In this document: positions 8,848 through 17,786 of the stretch, one piece after another
How the letters are laid out: each line of letters opens with the position of its first letter
Position numbering within the stretch: position 1 is the first letter of the stretch
Assembly (NCBI RefSeq): GCF_027922305.1
Contig: NZ_BSFK01000002.1
Span: forward strand, 62,001 to 126,000
From: Methylopila jiangsuensis
GTDB lineage: Bacteria > Pseudomonadota > Alphaproteobacteria > Rhizobiales > Methylopilaceae
DNA length: 64,000 bases
Direction of reading: 5' to 3'
Position numbers and translations under genes: made by a program
The notes under the pieces: generated by a model
Database searches by the model: none
What the model saw: the letters and a program-made list of their open reading frames with translations, nothing else
What the model was told of the DNA's origin: nothing

Positions 8848-9014
8848 GGATTGGTCCTCAGAACCGGCGTTTTTGCGCGGCCTTCCCGCGTCGCCCCAGT
8901 CATGATCCGTTAACCCTAAGACTTGGTTAACAAAGCCTTCCCGCCAATGTCTCGCAGTCGTTCCGGAGCTCGCGCGGAATCCCTTTGCGCGGCCCTCGGC
9001 GCTGCGCTATGAAA

Positions 9015-9033
9015 AATGCGAACGAGCATTCGC
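9015..9033. promoter_or_regulatory. Probable TetR-family operator
   Basis: Two overlapping dyads, AATGC-N6-GCATT (9015-9030) and GCGAA-N6-TTCGC (9018-9033), lie 26-44 bases before the TetR start codon. Such symmetric sites are usual for efflux-linked TetR repressors. It would autoregulate tetR and the efflux genes co-transcribed with it. Confidence 0.5.
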
Positions 9034-9058
9034 TCTCGTCTCCTTGAGGCTGCGCCGC

Positions 9059-9688
9059 ATGTCCCTCGCCGAATCCGCCTCCGCGCCGCGCGCCCGCCGA
9101 GCGGACGACCAGCGCCGCCGCATCCTGGACGCGGCGGTGGCCTGCTTCGCCCGCAGCGGGTTCCACGCCGCCAGCATGCAGCAGATCTGCGCCGAGGCGG
9201 GCATGAGCCCGGGCGGGCTCTACCGCTACTTCCCGTCCAAGGATTCGATCATCGAGGCCATCGTGGAGCGCGACCGGGCCGAGGTCCCGGAGCTGCTCGC
9301 GCCGCTGCTGCAGGCGGAGGACGTGGTGGGCGCGCTGGTGGAGGCGGGCGTCCGCTTCATGTCCGGGGCCTTGCAGACCGAAGGCCTGCCGATCTACGCC
9401 GAACTCTGCGCGGAGGCGGTGCGCAACCCGCACATCCACGCCATCCACGAGCGCTGCGAGCAGGAGATCCAGGGCCTTCTGGTGCAGGTGGTGCGGCGCG
9501 GGCAGGACCTGGGCCAGATCGACCCCGCCCTCGACGCGGTGGAGGCGGTGCGGCTGCTGAGCGCGCTGGCCGACGGACTCGCCACCCGCCTCGTGCTCGA
9601 TCCCGGCGCCGATCTTTCCGGCCTGACGCCCATGTTCGAGCGTTCGGTGCGCCGCTTCCTCGCCGCCCAGCCGGAGCCCGGCCAGTGA
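9059..9688 (+). CDS. TetR/AcrR-family transcriptional regulator of the RND efflux operon
   Basis: A 209 aa repressor-type protein. The N-terminal TetR helix-turn-helix (about 20-65) reads RRRILDAAVACFARSGFHAASM then ICAEAGMSPGGLYRYFPSKD; the C-terminal part is an all-helical ligand domain. It is the first gene of a tight operon with an RND adaptor and pump (GTGA overlap with the adaptor), so it most likely controls them in response to a toxic compound. I prefer the ATG at 9059; a TTG 15 bases upstream is the alternative. Confidence 0.88.
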   Translation: MSLAESASAPRARRADDQRRRILDAAVACFARSGFHAASMQQICAEAGMSPGGLYRYFPSKDSIIEAIVERDRAEVPELLAPLLQAEDVVGALVEAGVRFMSGALQTEGLPIYAELCAEAVRNPHIHAIHERCEQEIQGLLVQVVRRGQDLGQIDPALDAVEAVRLLSALADGLATRLVLDPGADLSGLTPMFERSVRRFLAAQPEPGQ

Positions 9689-10938
9689 CCCCGTCCCGAC
9701 CCCGCCGCCTCTGGCCCAAGGCCCTCGCCCTGACGCTGATCGCCGCCGGCGTCGCGGCCTACGCGTTCCGGGACGATCTGCTGCCGGCCGGTCCCGCGAC
9801 GCCGACGGAGGCGTCGGCGACCGCGCGGCCGAGCGCGATCGCCGTCACGGTCGCGCCCGTGATCCGGCGGGAGATCGTGCAGAAGCTCGCGCTCACCGGC
9901 ACGCTGGCGGCGCGGGACGAGATCCTGGTCGGGGCCCAGATCGACGGGCTCAGGCTCGAGGCCTATCTGGTGGAGACCGGGGACCGGGTGGAGGCGGGCC
10001 AGACGCTCGCCCGGCTCGATCGCGACATGCTCGACGTGGCGCTGGCGCAGAACCGCTCCACCGTCGCGAAAGCGGACGCCGCCGTCGCCCAGGCCGGAGC
10101 GGCCATCGCCGAGGCGGACGCCGCGCGGGTCGAGGCCGAGGCGGCGCTGAAGCGGGCGCAGCAGCTCAAGAGTTCGGGCAACGTCACCGGCGAGACGCTG
10201 CAGGCGCGGGAGACCGCGGCGCAGGTCGCCGTCGCCCGCCTTCGCGCGCAAGGGGAGGCGCTCAAGCTGGCGGAGGCCGACAAGGCGCTGGCCGAGGCGC
10301 AGGGGCGCGAGATCGAGCTGCGGCTCGCCCGCACCGAGGTGAAGGCGCCGGCGGCGGGCGTGGTGTCCGCCCGCACGGCCCGGGTCGGCCAGATCGTCGG
10401 CATGGGCGGCGAGCCGCTGTTCCGGCTGGTGCGCGACGGCGCGATCGAACTGGTGGCCCGCGTGCCCGAAACCCGCCTGCCGGGGCTGAAGCCCGGCCAG
10501 CCGGTCCGGGTCGAGGTCGCGGGCCTGCCCGATCCGGTCTGGGGCCGGGTGCGGCTGGTGGAGCCGGTGGTGGACGCCGTGACCCGGCTCGGCCTCGTGC
10601 GCGTGGCGCTCCCCGACGAGCCGGACCTCAGGGCCGGGCTGTTCGCCCGCGCGGCTGTGGAGACCGCCCGGCGGCAGGCGCTGGCCGCGCCGCGCTCGGC
10701 GGTGCTCTACGGCGCGCAGGGCGCGCGCGTGCTCGCGGTGCGCGACGGCGTGGTGGCGGAGCTGCCGGTCACGCTCGGCGTCAGCGACGCGGACGGGGTG
10801 GAGATCGCGGACGGCGTGACGGCCGGCGAGACGCTGGTGGCCCGCGCCGGCGGCTTCCTGCGCGACGGCGACCGGGTGCTCGCGGTCGCGCCCGAGGCGC
10901 CCGCCCGGCCGCAGAAGCAGGCCGCGACGGAGAACTGA
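9685..10938 (+). CDS. RND efflux periplasmic adaptor subunit (HlyD/AcrA family)
   Basis: A 417 aa membrane-fusion protein linking the inner-membrane pump to an outer-membrane channel. It has one N-terminal membrane anchor (about 8-25), a barrel-sandwich lipoyl half (LVGAQIDGLRLEAYLVETGD..VEAGQTLARLD, about 80-112), an Ala/Glu-rich alpha-hairpin coiled coil (about 120-215), the second lipoyl half (EVKAPAAGVVSARTARVGQI) and a beta-barrel and membrane-proximal region. The GTG start overlaps the tetR stop (GTGA). The pump gene follows after 4 bases. No outer-membrane factor is in the operon, so a TolC-like protein from elsewhere is needed. Confidence 0.9.
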   Translation: MTPSRPRRLWPKALALTLIAAGVAAYAFRDDLLPAGPATPTEASATARPSAIAVTVAPVIRREIVQKLALTGTLAARDEILVGAQIDGLRLEAYLVETGDRVEAGQTLARLDRDMLDVALAQNRSTVAKADAAVAQAGAAIAEADAARVEAEAALKRAQQLKSSGNVTGETLQARETAAQVAVARLRAQGEALKLAEADKALAEAQGREIELRLARTEVKAPAAGVVSARTARVGQIVGMGGEPLFRLVRDGAIELVARVPETRLPGLKPGQPVRVEVAGLPDPVWGRVRLVEPVVDAVTRLGLVRVALPDEPDLRAGLFARAAVETARRQALAAPRSAVLYGAQGARVLAVRDGVVAELPVTLGVSDADGVEIADGVTAGETLVARAGGFLRDGDRVLAVAPEAPARPQKQAATEN

Positions 10939-10942
10939 GCCC

Positions 10943-13900
10943 ATGGCGCTGAACGTCTCCGCCTGGTCGATCCGCAAGCCGATCCCGCCGCTGGTGCTGT
11001 TCGCGGTGCTGACGGTGATCGGCCTGTTCTCCTTCGCGTCGCTGCCGGTGACGCGGATGCCCAACATCGACCTGCCGCTGGTCTCGGTGGCCATCACCCA
11101 GTCCGGCGCGGCGCCGAGCGAGCTGGAGATCCAGGTCACCAAACGGGTGGAGACCACGGTCGCGGGCCTGCCGGGCGTGAAGCACATCACCTCGGCGGTG
11201 AGCGACGGCCTGTCCCTGACGGTGATCGAGTTCCAGCTTGAGACCAACGTGGACCGCGCGGTCAACGACGTGCGCGACGCCGTCACCAAGATCCGCACCG
11301 ACCTGCCCCAGTCGATCGAGGAGCCGCTGATCCAGCGCATCGACATCGAGGGCATGGCCATCGCCACCTACGCCGCCTCCGCGCCCGCCATGACGCCGGA
11401 GGAGCTGAGCTGGTTCGTGGACGACAAGGTCATCCGCGCGCTGCAGGGCGTGCGCGGCGTGGCGCAGGTGAGGCGCGAGGGCGGCGTGGACCGGGAGATC
11501 CGCGTCGCGCTCGATCCGGCGCGGCTGCAGGCGCTGGGCGTCACCGCGGCCGACGTCAACGCCCAGCTCCGGGCCACCAACGTGGACCTCGCGGGCGGCC
11601 GCGGCGAGGTGGGCGCGCAGGAGCAGACGGTGCGGACGCTGGCCGGCGCCCTCACGGTGGACCAGCTGGCGGAGGCGCGCATCGTTCTGCCCGGCGGGCG
11701 CGAGGCGCGGCTGTCGGACCTCGGCACGGTCACCGACGGCGCGGCGGAGCCCCGCATCTCGGCCAGGCTCGACGGCAAGCCCATCGTCGCCTTCGGAATC
11801 TACCGCGCCAAGGGCTTCTCGGACGTGACCGTGGCCGAGGCCGCGGACGCCAGGCTGAAGGCCTTCATGGCCGCCCATCCCGACGTGACGGTGACGCCCA
11901 TCGACACCACGGTGCGCTACACCAAGGCGGACTACACCTCCGCCATGCACACCCTGATCGAGGGCGCCGTGCTGGCGGTGGTGGTGGTGTTCCTGTTCCT
12001 GCGGGACTTTCGCGCCACCCTGATCTCGGCGCTGGCGATCCCGCTGTCGATCCTGCCCACCTTCTGGACCATGGAGGCGCTGGGTTTCTCGCTGAACGGC
12101 GTCAGCCTGCTCGCCATCACCCTCGTCACCGGCATCCTGGTGGACGACGCCATCGTGGAGATCGAGAACATCGTCCGCCACATGCGGATGGGGAAGTCGC
12201 CCTACCGGGCGTCGATCGAAGCGGCGGACGAAATCGGTCTGGCGGTGGTCGCCACCACCGCCACCATCATCGCCGTGTTCCTGCCCGTCAGCTTCATGGG
12301 CGGCATCGCGGGCCAGTACTTCAAGCAGTTCGGCATCACGGTGGCGGTGGCGGTGGCCTATTCGCTGCTGGTGGCGCGGCTGATCACGCCGCTGCTCGCC
12401 GCCTTCTTCCTGCGGCCGCACGCCGTTCACGACGAGAGGGACGGCCTGATCATGCGCGCCTACACGCGGCTGGTCTCGGCCTCGGTGCGCTGGCGCTTCG
12501 TCACGGTGGCGCTCGGCATCGGCCTGTTCGTGGGCTCGCTGGCGCTGTCCGCGCTGCTGCCGTCGGGCTTCCTGCCGGAGAACGACACCTCGCGCTCCAT
12601 CCTCAACATGGAGCTCGCGCCGGGCTCGACCCTCGCCCAGTCGGAGGCGGTGGCGAACCGCATCGCCGTGATGCTGAAGCAACGGCCGGAGGTGGCCTCG
12701 GTCTACGCCTCGATCGGATCGGGCGCCTCCGCCGGCCCGGCGTCCAGCGGCTCCGGCGAGGTGCGCAAGGGCGTGCTGGTGATCAACCTGAAGCCCCGCT
12801 CCGAGCGCGCCCTGACCCAGAAGCAGTTCGAGGCCGCGTTCCGCGGCGAACTGGCGCGCATTCCCGACATCCGCACCAATTTCGGCAACGACGCCGGCCA
12901 GCGCGAGTTCGCGCTGATCGTCTCGGGCTCGGACGGCGCGGCGGTGGAGCGGGCCGCGGTGGCGCTGGAGAAGCAGGTGCGCGACCGCGCGCCCCAGCTC
13001 CTGAACGTGGTGTCCACCGCCGCCATCGACCGGCCGGAGATCCGCATCACGCCGAAGCTCGACGAGGCGGCGGAGCTCGGCGTGTCCGCGGCGCAGATCG
13101 CCGAGACCGTGCGCATCGCCACCATCGGCGACGTGGAGCAGAACCTCGCCAAGTTCTCCGCCGGCGACCGGCAGGTGCCCATCCGGGTGCAGCTCGACGA
13201 GGCCGCCCGCGCCGACCTCTCCACCTTCGAGACGCTCAGCGTGCGCCGGGACGGCGGCGGCGACGCGCCGCTGTCGGCGGTGGCCGACATCGCCTTCGGA
13301 CAGGGCCCCACCAGCATCGAGCGCTACGACCGCGACGGCCGCATCGCCATCGAGGGCGACCTGGCGCCCGGCGTGGCGCTGGGCGACGCGCTCTCCGCCG
13401 TCATGGCGCTGCCCGCGGCCAAAAGCCTGCCCGAGGGCGTGACGCTGAAGCCCTTCGGCGACGTGGAGATCATGGAGGAGGTGTTCTCGGGCTTCGCCAT
13501 CGCCATGGCGGCGGGCGTGCTGCTGGTGTTCGCGGTGCTGGTGCTGCTGTTCGCGGACGTGGCCCAGCCGGTCACCATCCTGATGTCGCTGCCGCTGTCC
13601 ATCGGCGGCGCGCTGCTGGCGCTGCTCGCCACCAACAACTCCGTCAGCCTGCCGGTGGTGATCGGCTTCCTGATGCTCATGGGCATCGTGACCAAGAACG
13701 CCATCCTGCTGGTGGACTTCGCCATCGAGGAGACCCAGAAGGGCGTCGACCGGACCACCGCGCTGGTGGACGCGGGCCGCAAGCGCGCCCGGCCGATCGT
13801 GATGACCACCATCGCCATGGCGGCGGGCATGGTCCCGTCCGCGCTGGCGCTGGGGGAGGGCGGATCGTTCCGCGCCCCCATGGCGATCGCGGTCATCGGC

Positions 13901-14056
13901 GGCCTGCTGGCCTCCACCGTGCTCAGCCTGGTGTTCGTGCCGGCCGTCTACACCATCATGGACGACCTCAGCCGCCTGTTCGCCCGCGTCTTCGGCCGCT
14001 TCGTCGGCCCCCGCGACGAGCCGGAGGCGCCGGCGCTGCCCCGGCCCGCGGCGTGA
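10943..14056 (+). CDS. RND efflux transporter, HAE1/AcrB-type inner-membrane pump
   Basis: A 1,037 aa proton-driven drug or amphiphile exporter. It has the classic duplicated layout: TM1 at about 15-35, a large periplasmic loop, TM2-6 with the proton-relay Asp pair in GILVDDAIVEIEN (TM4), a second periplasmic loop, and TM8-12 with the relay Lys in GIVTKNAILLVDF (TM10). The length is normal for HAE1 pumps. It forms an operon with the TetR regulator and the adaptor. The substrate cannot be predicted from sequence. Confidence 0.93.
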   Translation: MALNVSAWSIRKPIPPLVLFAVLTVIGLFSFASLPVTRMPNIDLPLVSVAITQSGAAPSELEIQVTKRVETTVAGLPGVKHITSAVSDGLSLTVIEFQLETNVDRAVNDVRDAVTKIRTDLPQSIEEPLIQRIDIEGMAIATYAASAPAMTPEELSWFVDDKVIRALQGVRGVAQVRREGGVDREIRVALDPARLQALGVTAADVNAQLRATNVDLAGGRGEVGAQEQTVRTLAGALTVDQLAEARIVLPGGREARLSDLGTVTDGAAEPRISARLDGKPIVAFGIYRAKGFSDVTVAEAADARLKAFMAAHPDVTVTPIDTTVRYTKADYTSAMHTLIEGAVLAVVVVFLFLRDFRATLISALAIPLSILPTFWTMEALGFSLNGVSLLAITLVTGILVDDAIVEIENIVRHMRMGKSPYRASIEAADEIGLAVVATTATIIAVFLPVSFMGGIAGQYFKQFGITVAVAVAYSLLVARLITPLLAAFFLRPHAVHDERDGLIMRAYTRLVSASVRWRFVTVALGIGLFVGSLALSALLPSGFLPENDTSRSILNMELAPGSTLAQSEAVANRIAVMLKQRPEVASVYASIGSGASAGPASSGSGEVRKGVLVINLKPRSERALTQKQFEAAFRGELARIPDIRTNFGNDAGQREFALIVSGSDGAAVERAAVALEKQVRDRAPQLLNVVSTAAIDRPEIRITPKLDEAAELGVSAAQIAETVRIATIGDVEQNLAKFSAGDRQVPIRVQLDEAARADLSTFETLSVRRDGGGDAPLSAVADIAFGQGPTSIERYDRDGRIAIEGDLAPGVALGDALSAVMALPAAKSLPEGVTLKPFGDVEIMEEVFSGFAIAMAAGVLLVFAVLVLLFADVAQPVTILMSLPLSIGGALLALLATNNSVSLPVVIGFLMLMGIVTKNAILLVDFAIEETQKGVDRTTALVDAGRKRARPIVMTTIAMAAGMVPSALALGEGGSFRAPMAIAVIGGLLASTVLSLVFVPAVYTIMDDLSRLFARVFGRFVGPRDEPEAPALPRPAA

Positions 14057-14068
14057 CCGGGGCGAACG

Positions 14069-15799
14069 TCACCCCAGTCCGATCCGCCGCACGGCGGCCG
14101 GCACGGACAGCGGGAACAGCAGGTCCACGAAGCGTTCGGCGGTGGGCTGCGGCTCGTGGTTGGCGAGGCCGGGGCGTTCGTTGGCCTCGATGAAGGCGTA
14201 GTCCGGCTCCCGCGGCGACTTCACCATGAAGTCGACGCCCACCACGGGGATGTCGATGGCGCGGGCCACCTTCACCGCCGCCTCCACGAGGCGCGGATGC
14301 ACCACGCCGGTGACGTCGTGGATGGTGCCGCCGGTGTGGAGGTTGGCGGTCTTGCGCACCACCACCGTCTCGTGCTCGGCGGGCACATCGTCCATGCGGT
14401 AGCCGGCCGCCTGCACGCAGCGTTCGGTCTCGGCGTCGAGCGGGATGGCGCTCTCGCCGCCGGTGGCGGCCGAACGGCGGCGGCTCTGGGCCTCGATCAG
14501 CTTCAGCAGCGTGGAGCGGCCGTCGCCCACCACCTGCGCGGGGCGCCGGGTCGCGGCGGCCACCAGCTTGAAGTCGATCACGATCAGGCGGAGGTCGTGG
14601 CCCTCCACCATCTCCTCCACCACCACCCGGTCGCAGAAGGCTTTGGCCTGGCCGATGGCGGCCTCGATCTCCTCCAGCGTCCTGAGGCCGACGGAAATGC
14701 CGCGGCCCTGCTCGCCGCGGGCGGGCTTCACCACCACCGCGCCGTGCCTGAGCAGGAAGGCGTTGAGCGCCTCCCGGTCGCCGGCCTCGATCTGGTCGGG
14801 GGCGACCACGCCGGCGCGCTCCACGGTGCGGCGCGTCACCGCCTTGTCGTCGCAGATGGACATGGCGACGCCGGTGGTCAGCTCCGACAGCGATTCCCGG
14901 CACAGGATGGAGCGTCCGCCATGGGTGAGGCGGAAGAAGCCGCCCTCCGCGTCCACCACCTCGACGCCGATGCCCCGGCGGCGGGCCTCGTCCACGATCA
15001 GCTTGGCGTAAGGGTTCAGCCCCTCGACGCCGGGCTCGCCCACGAACAGGCGCTCGTTGATGGAGTTGCGGCGCTTGACCGAGAAGGTCGGCACCCGCGC
15101 GAAGCCGAGCTTCTCATAGAGCCCGATGGCGAGGTCGTTGTCGTGCATGACCGAGAGGTCCATGAACGCCCGGCCGCGCTGCTTGAACAGCTCCGCGAGG
15201 CGGCGCACCAGCGTCTCGCCGACGCCGGGGTGCCGGGCCTGCGGATCGACCGCGAGGCACCACAGGGACGAGCCCTGATCCTGATCGCCGAAGGCGGCCA
15301 CATGGTCGACGCCGGTGACGGCGCCCAGAACCTCGTGGCTGCGGGGATCGACCGCCACCAGATGGATCACCACCTCGCTGTCGCGCTCACGCTCGTAAAA
15401 GTCGCGGGGCGCGCAGACCATGTGCCGGGCCGCGTAGATGCGGTTCACCGCGTCGATCTCCACCGCGCTCTCCAGCCGCCGCACCTGGAACGCGCGCTGG
15501 CCGCGCTTGGACGGCTCCATCCGGTCGAGGGGGAGACGGAACATGTGGCTCGGGTCGAGGAACAGCTCCAGCGGCGCCTGCGCCAGCAGCACATGCGGGT
15601 CGTCCACATAGACCGCGATGTCGCGCCGGTCCGGTCCCTCGTCCCGCAGCGCCTCCGCGAGCGCCGCGGGCTCGGCGAAGGTCTGCGCGAACAGCAGCCG
15701 GCCCCAGCCGCAGTCCACGATGGCGTCCGCCAGGGGCGCGCCGCCCGGCGTCGCGCTCCCCGCGCCGGAGGATTCAAGACGTTCGACAGCCATGGCCAT
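14069..15799 (-). CDS. ngg: N-acetylglutaminylglutamine synthetase (GNAT plus ATP-grasp)
   Basis: A 576 aa two-domain enzyme. A GNAT acetyltransferase module (about 100-260, with the acetyl-CoA loop DPQARHPGVGETLVRRL) precedes an ATP-grasp ligase (about 300-560, with VVVKPARGEQGRGISVG and the metal-binding FIEANERPGL). This fusion is specific to the enzyme that acetylates glutamine and ligates a second glutamine on the way to the osmolyte N-acetylglutaminylglutamine amide. The gene lies 49 bases downstream of asnO on the same strand, the pairing known from Sinorhizobium. A GGGGAGG ribosome-binding site precedes the ATG. Expression is osmotically induced in known hosts; no such element is visible here. 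Confidence 0.88.
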   Translation of the reverse strand: MAMAVERLESSGAGSATPGGAPLADAIVDCGWGRLLFAQTFAEPAALAEALRDEGPDRRDIAVYVDDPHVLLAQAPLELFLDPSHMFRLPLDRMEPSKRGQRAFQVRRLESAVEIDAVNRIYAARHMVCAPRDFYERERDSEVVIHLVAVDPRSHEVLGAVTGVDHVAAFGDQDQGSSLWCLAVDPQARHPGVGETLVRRLAELFKQRGRAFMDLSVMHDNDLAIGLYEKLGFARVPTFSVKRRNSINERLFVGEPGVEGLNPYAKLIVDEARRRGIGVEVVDAEGGFFRLTHGGRSILCRESLSELTTGVAMSICDDKAVTRRTVERAGVVAPDQIEAGDREALNAFLLRHGAVVVKPARGEQGRGISVGLRTLEEIEAAIGQAKAFCDRVVVEEMVEGHDLRLIVIDFKLVAAATRRPAQVVGDGRSTLLKLIEAQSRRRSAATGGESAIPLDAETERCVQAAGYRMDDVPAEHETVVVRKTANLHTGGTIHDVTGVVHPRLVEAAVKVARAIDIPVVGVDFMVKSPREPDYAFIEANERPGLANHEPQPTAERFVDLLFPLSVPAAVRRIGLG

Positions 15800-15848
15800 G
15801 GGTCGCTGGCCTCCCCTTAACTCGTCAGATCGCGTCCGGACGTAAGCC

Positions 15849-17621
15849 TCAGACGCCGTGCCGCTGCAGCCACAGCTCCAGCAGGGCGCACTGCCACAGC
15901 TCCGAGCCCCGAAGCGGCGTGATGTGGGCGGTGGGGTTCTCGAACAGCGTGTCGAGATACTCGCGCCGGAACAGGCCGCGCCCGCGCGCCTTCTCGCTGT
16001 CGAGCGCGCCGCGCACCATGTCGAGGGTGCGGCCTTCGAGATACTTCAGGCCCGGCACCGGGAAATATCCCTTGGGCCGGTCCACGATCTCCGGCGGCAC
16101 GATCTCGCGGGCGAGCGCCTTCAGCACGCCCTTGCCGCCGTCGGCGAGCTTGTGCTCCGCCGGCATGCGGGCGGCCAGCTCCACCAGCTCATGGTCGAGG
16201 AACGGCACGCGGGCTTCCAGCGAATGCGCCATGGTCATGTTGTCGACCCGCTTCACGGGGTCGTCCACCAGCATGACGGTGGAATCGAGCCGGAGCGCCT
16301 TGTCCACCGCGTCGTCGGCGCCCGGCGTGGCGAAATGCTCCTCCACGAAGGCGCGGGCGCTGTCGGCGCCGGCGTAGTCGGGCGAGACATGGGCGAGGTA
16401 GCGCTCGTGGTCGCGGTCGAAGAAGGCGCGGGCGTAGTCGCCCGCCGGGTCGTTGGAGGCGGCGAGCGGCGGATACCAATGGTAGCCGGCGAAGATCTCG
16501 TCCGCGCCCTGGCCGGACTGCACCACGGTGACGTGCTTCCGCACCTCCTCCGACAGCAGGTAGAACGCCACGCAGTCGTGGCTGACCATCGGCTCGGACA
16601 TGGCGTCGATGGCGCCCGGCAGGGCGTCGAGCAGGCGGCTTTCCTCGATGCGGATCTTGTGGTGCGTCGTGCCGAAGCGCTCGGCCACGATGTCGGAGTA
16701 TTTGAACTCGTCGCCCTCCTCGCCGCCGCGGGCCTCGAAGCCGATGGAGAAGGTCTCGACGGAGGTGTGGCCGAGCTCCGCCAGCAGGGCGACCACGACG
16801 GAGGAATCCACGCCGCCGGACAGCAGCACGCCCACGGGCACGTCCGCGATCATGCGGCGGGCGACGGCGGTGCGCAGGCTGTCATGCAGCGCCTCGCGCC
16901 ACTCGCCGAAGGACCGGGCGACGTCCGCGGCGGAGCGCTCGTAGGAGACGGTCCAGTAGACCTCCTCCTTGGTGCGGCCGTCGGGCTCGTAGATGCGCAG
17001 CGTCGCGGGCGGCAGCTTGCGCACGCCGGAAAGAATGGTGCGCGGCGCCGGCACGACGGAGTGGAACGTCATGTAGGCGTTGAAGGCCACCGGGTCGATC
17101 GACGTGTCCACCCCGCCCGCCGCCAGCAGCGAGGGCAGGGAGGAGGCGAAGCGCAGCCGGCCGGCGCCTTCCGACACATAGAGCGGCTTGATGCCGAGCC
17201 GGTCGCGGATCAGGATCACCCGGCCGCTGTCGCGCTCGTGGATGGCGATGGCGAACATGCCGAACAGTTTCTTCGGCAGCGCCGTTCCCCACTCCTTCCA
17301 GCCCTTGACGATGACCTCGGTGTCGCCGTCGGAGAAGAAGCGGTGGCCCTTGGCCTGGAGCTCCGCGCGCAGCTCCTTGTGGTTGTAGATGCAGCCGTTG
17401 AACACGACGGTCAGGCCCAGCTCCGGGTCCACCATCGGCTGCTCGGACTTCTCGCTCAGGTCGATGATCTTCAGCCGGCGGTGGCCGAGGATCACCCGGC
17501 CGCGGGCGACGATGCCCTCCGCGTCGGGGCCGCGGGGAACCATGCATCCGGCCATGGCCGCCACCGCCTCAACCGAGGCCGGCTGGCCGAGAAAAGTCGC
17601 TTCGCCGCAGATTCCGCACAT
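15849..17621 (-). CDS. asnO: N-acetylglutaminylglutamine amidotransferase (asparagine synthase family)
   Basis: A 590 aa asparagine-synthase-type amidotransferase. Cys2 (MCGICGE) is the Ntn glutaminase nucleophile; the GATase_2 domain covers about 1-220 and the ATP-pyrophosphatase synthase domain about 235-580, with the SGGVDSS P-loop. Paired with ngg, it is expected to amidate the dipeptide to N-acetylglutaminylglutamine amide, a compatible solute for osmotic stress. General asparagine synthase (AsnB) is the alternative, made less likely by the adjacent ngg. It could be co-transcribed with the nicotinate phosphoribosyltransferase gene 165 bases upstream, but that gap leaves room for its own promoter. 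Confidence 0.87.
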   Translation of the reverse strand: MCGICGEATFLGQPASVEAVAAMAGCMVPRGPDAEGIVARGRVILGHRRLKIIDLSEKSEQPMVDPELGLTVVFNGCIYNHKELRAELQAKGHRFFSDGDTEVIVKGWKEWGTALPKKLFGMFAIAIHERDSGRVILIRDRLGIKPLYVSEGAGRLRFASSLPSLLAAGGVDTSIDPVAFNAYMTFHSVVPAPRTILSGVRKLPPATLRIYEPDGRTKEEVYWTVSYERSAADVARSFGEWREALHDSLRTAVARRMIADVPVGVLLSGGVDSSVVVALLAELGHTSVETFSIGFEARGGEEGDEFKYSDIVAERFGTTHHKIRIEESRLLDALPGAIDAMSEPMVSHDCVAFYLLSEEVRKHVTVVQSGQGADEIFAGYHWYPPLAASNDPAGDYARAFFDRDHERYLAHVSPDYAGADSARAFVEEHFATPGADDAVDKALRLDSTVMLVDDPVKRVDNMTMAHSLEARVPFLDHELVELAARMPAEHKLADGGKGVLKALAREIVPPEIVDRPKGYFPVPGLKYLEGRTLDMVRGALDSEKARGRGLFRREYLDTLFENPTAHITPLRGSELWQCALLELWLQRHGV

Positions 17622-17786
17622 GGTCCGGTCGTCGTCCTTTGTCGTCGGGCCGCGCGTCGTCGCCGCCCGTCCGGACGGCGGGCGCGGCTCTCTTCGATGG
17701 GGTGTCTGGCGGTGGAGCTAACGCGCGCGCGCCGAAAAGCGAGTCTTTCGCGCCGCAAAAGAACGAAAAGCGGCGGTGGAACCGGT

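Noticed and set aside
9016-9684. N-terminal extension of the efflux adaptor over the TetR gene
   Set aside because: The sequence before 9685 in that frame is TetR shadow; the GTG at 9685 overlaps the tetR stop and leads directly into the membrane anchor.
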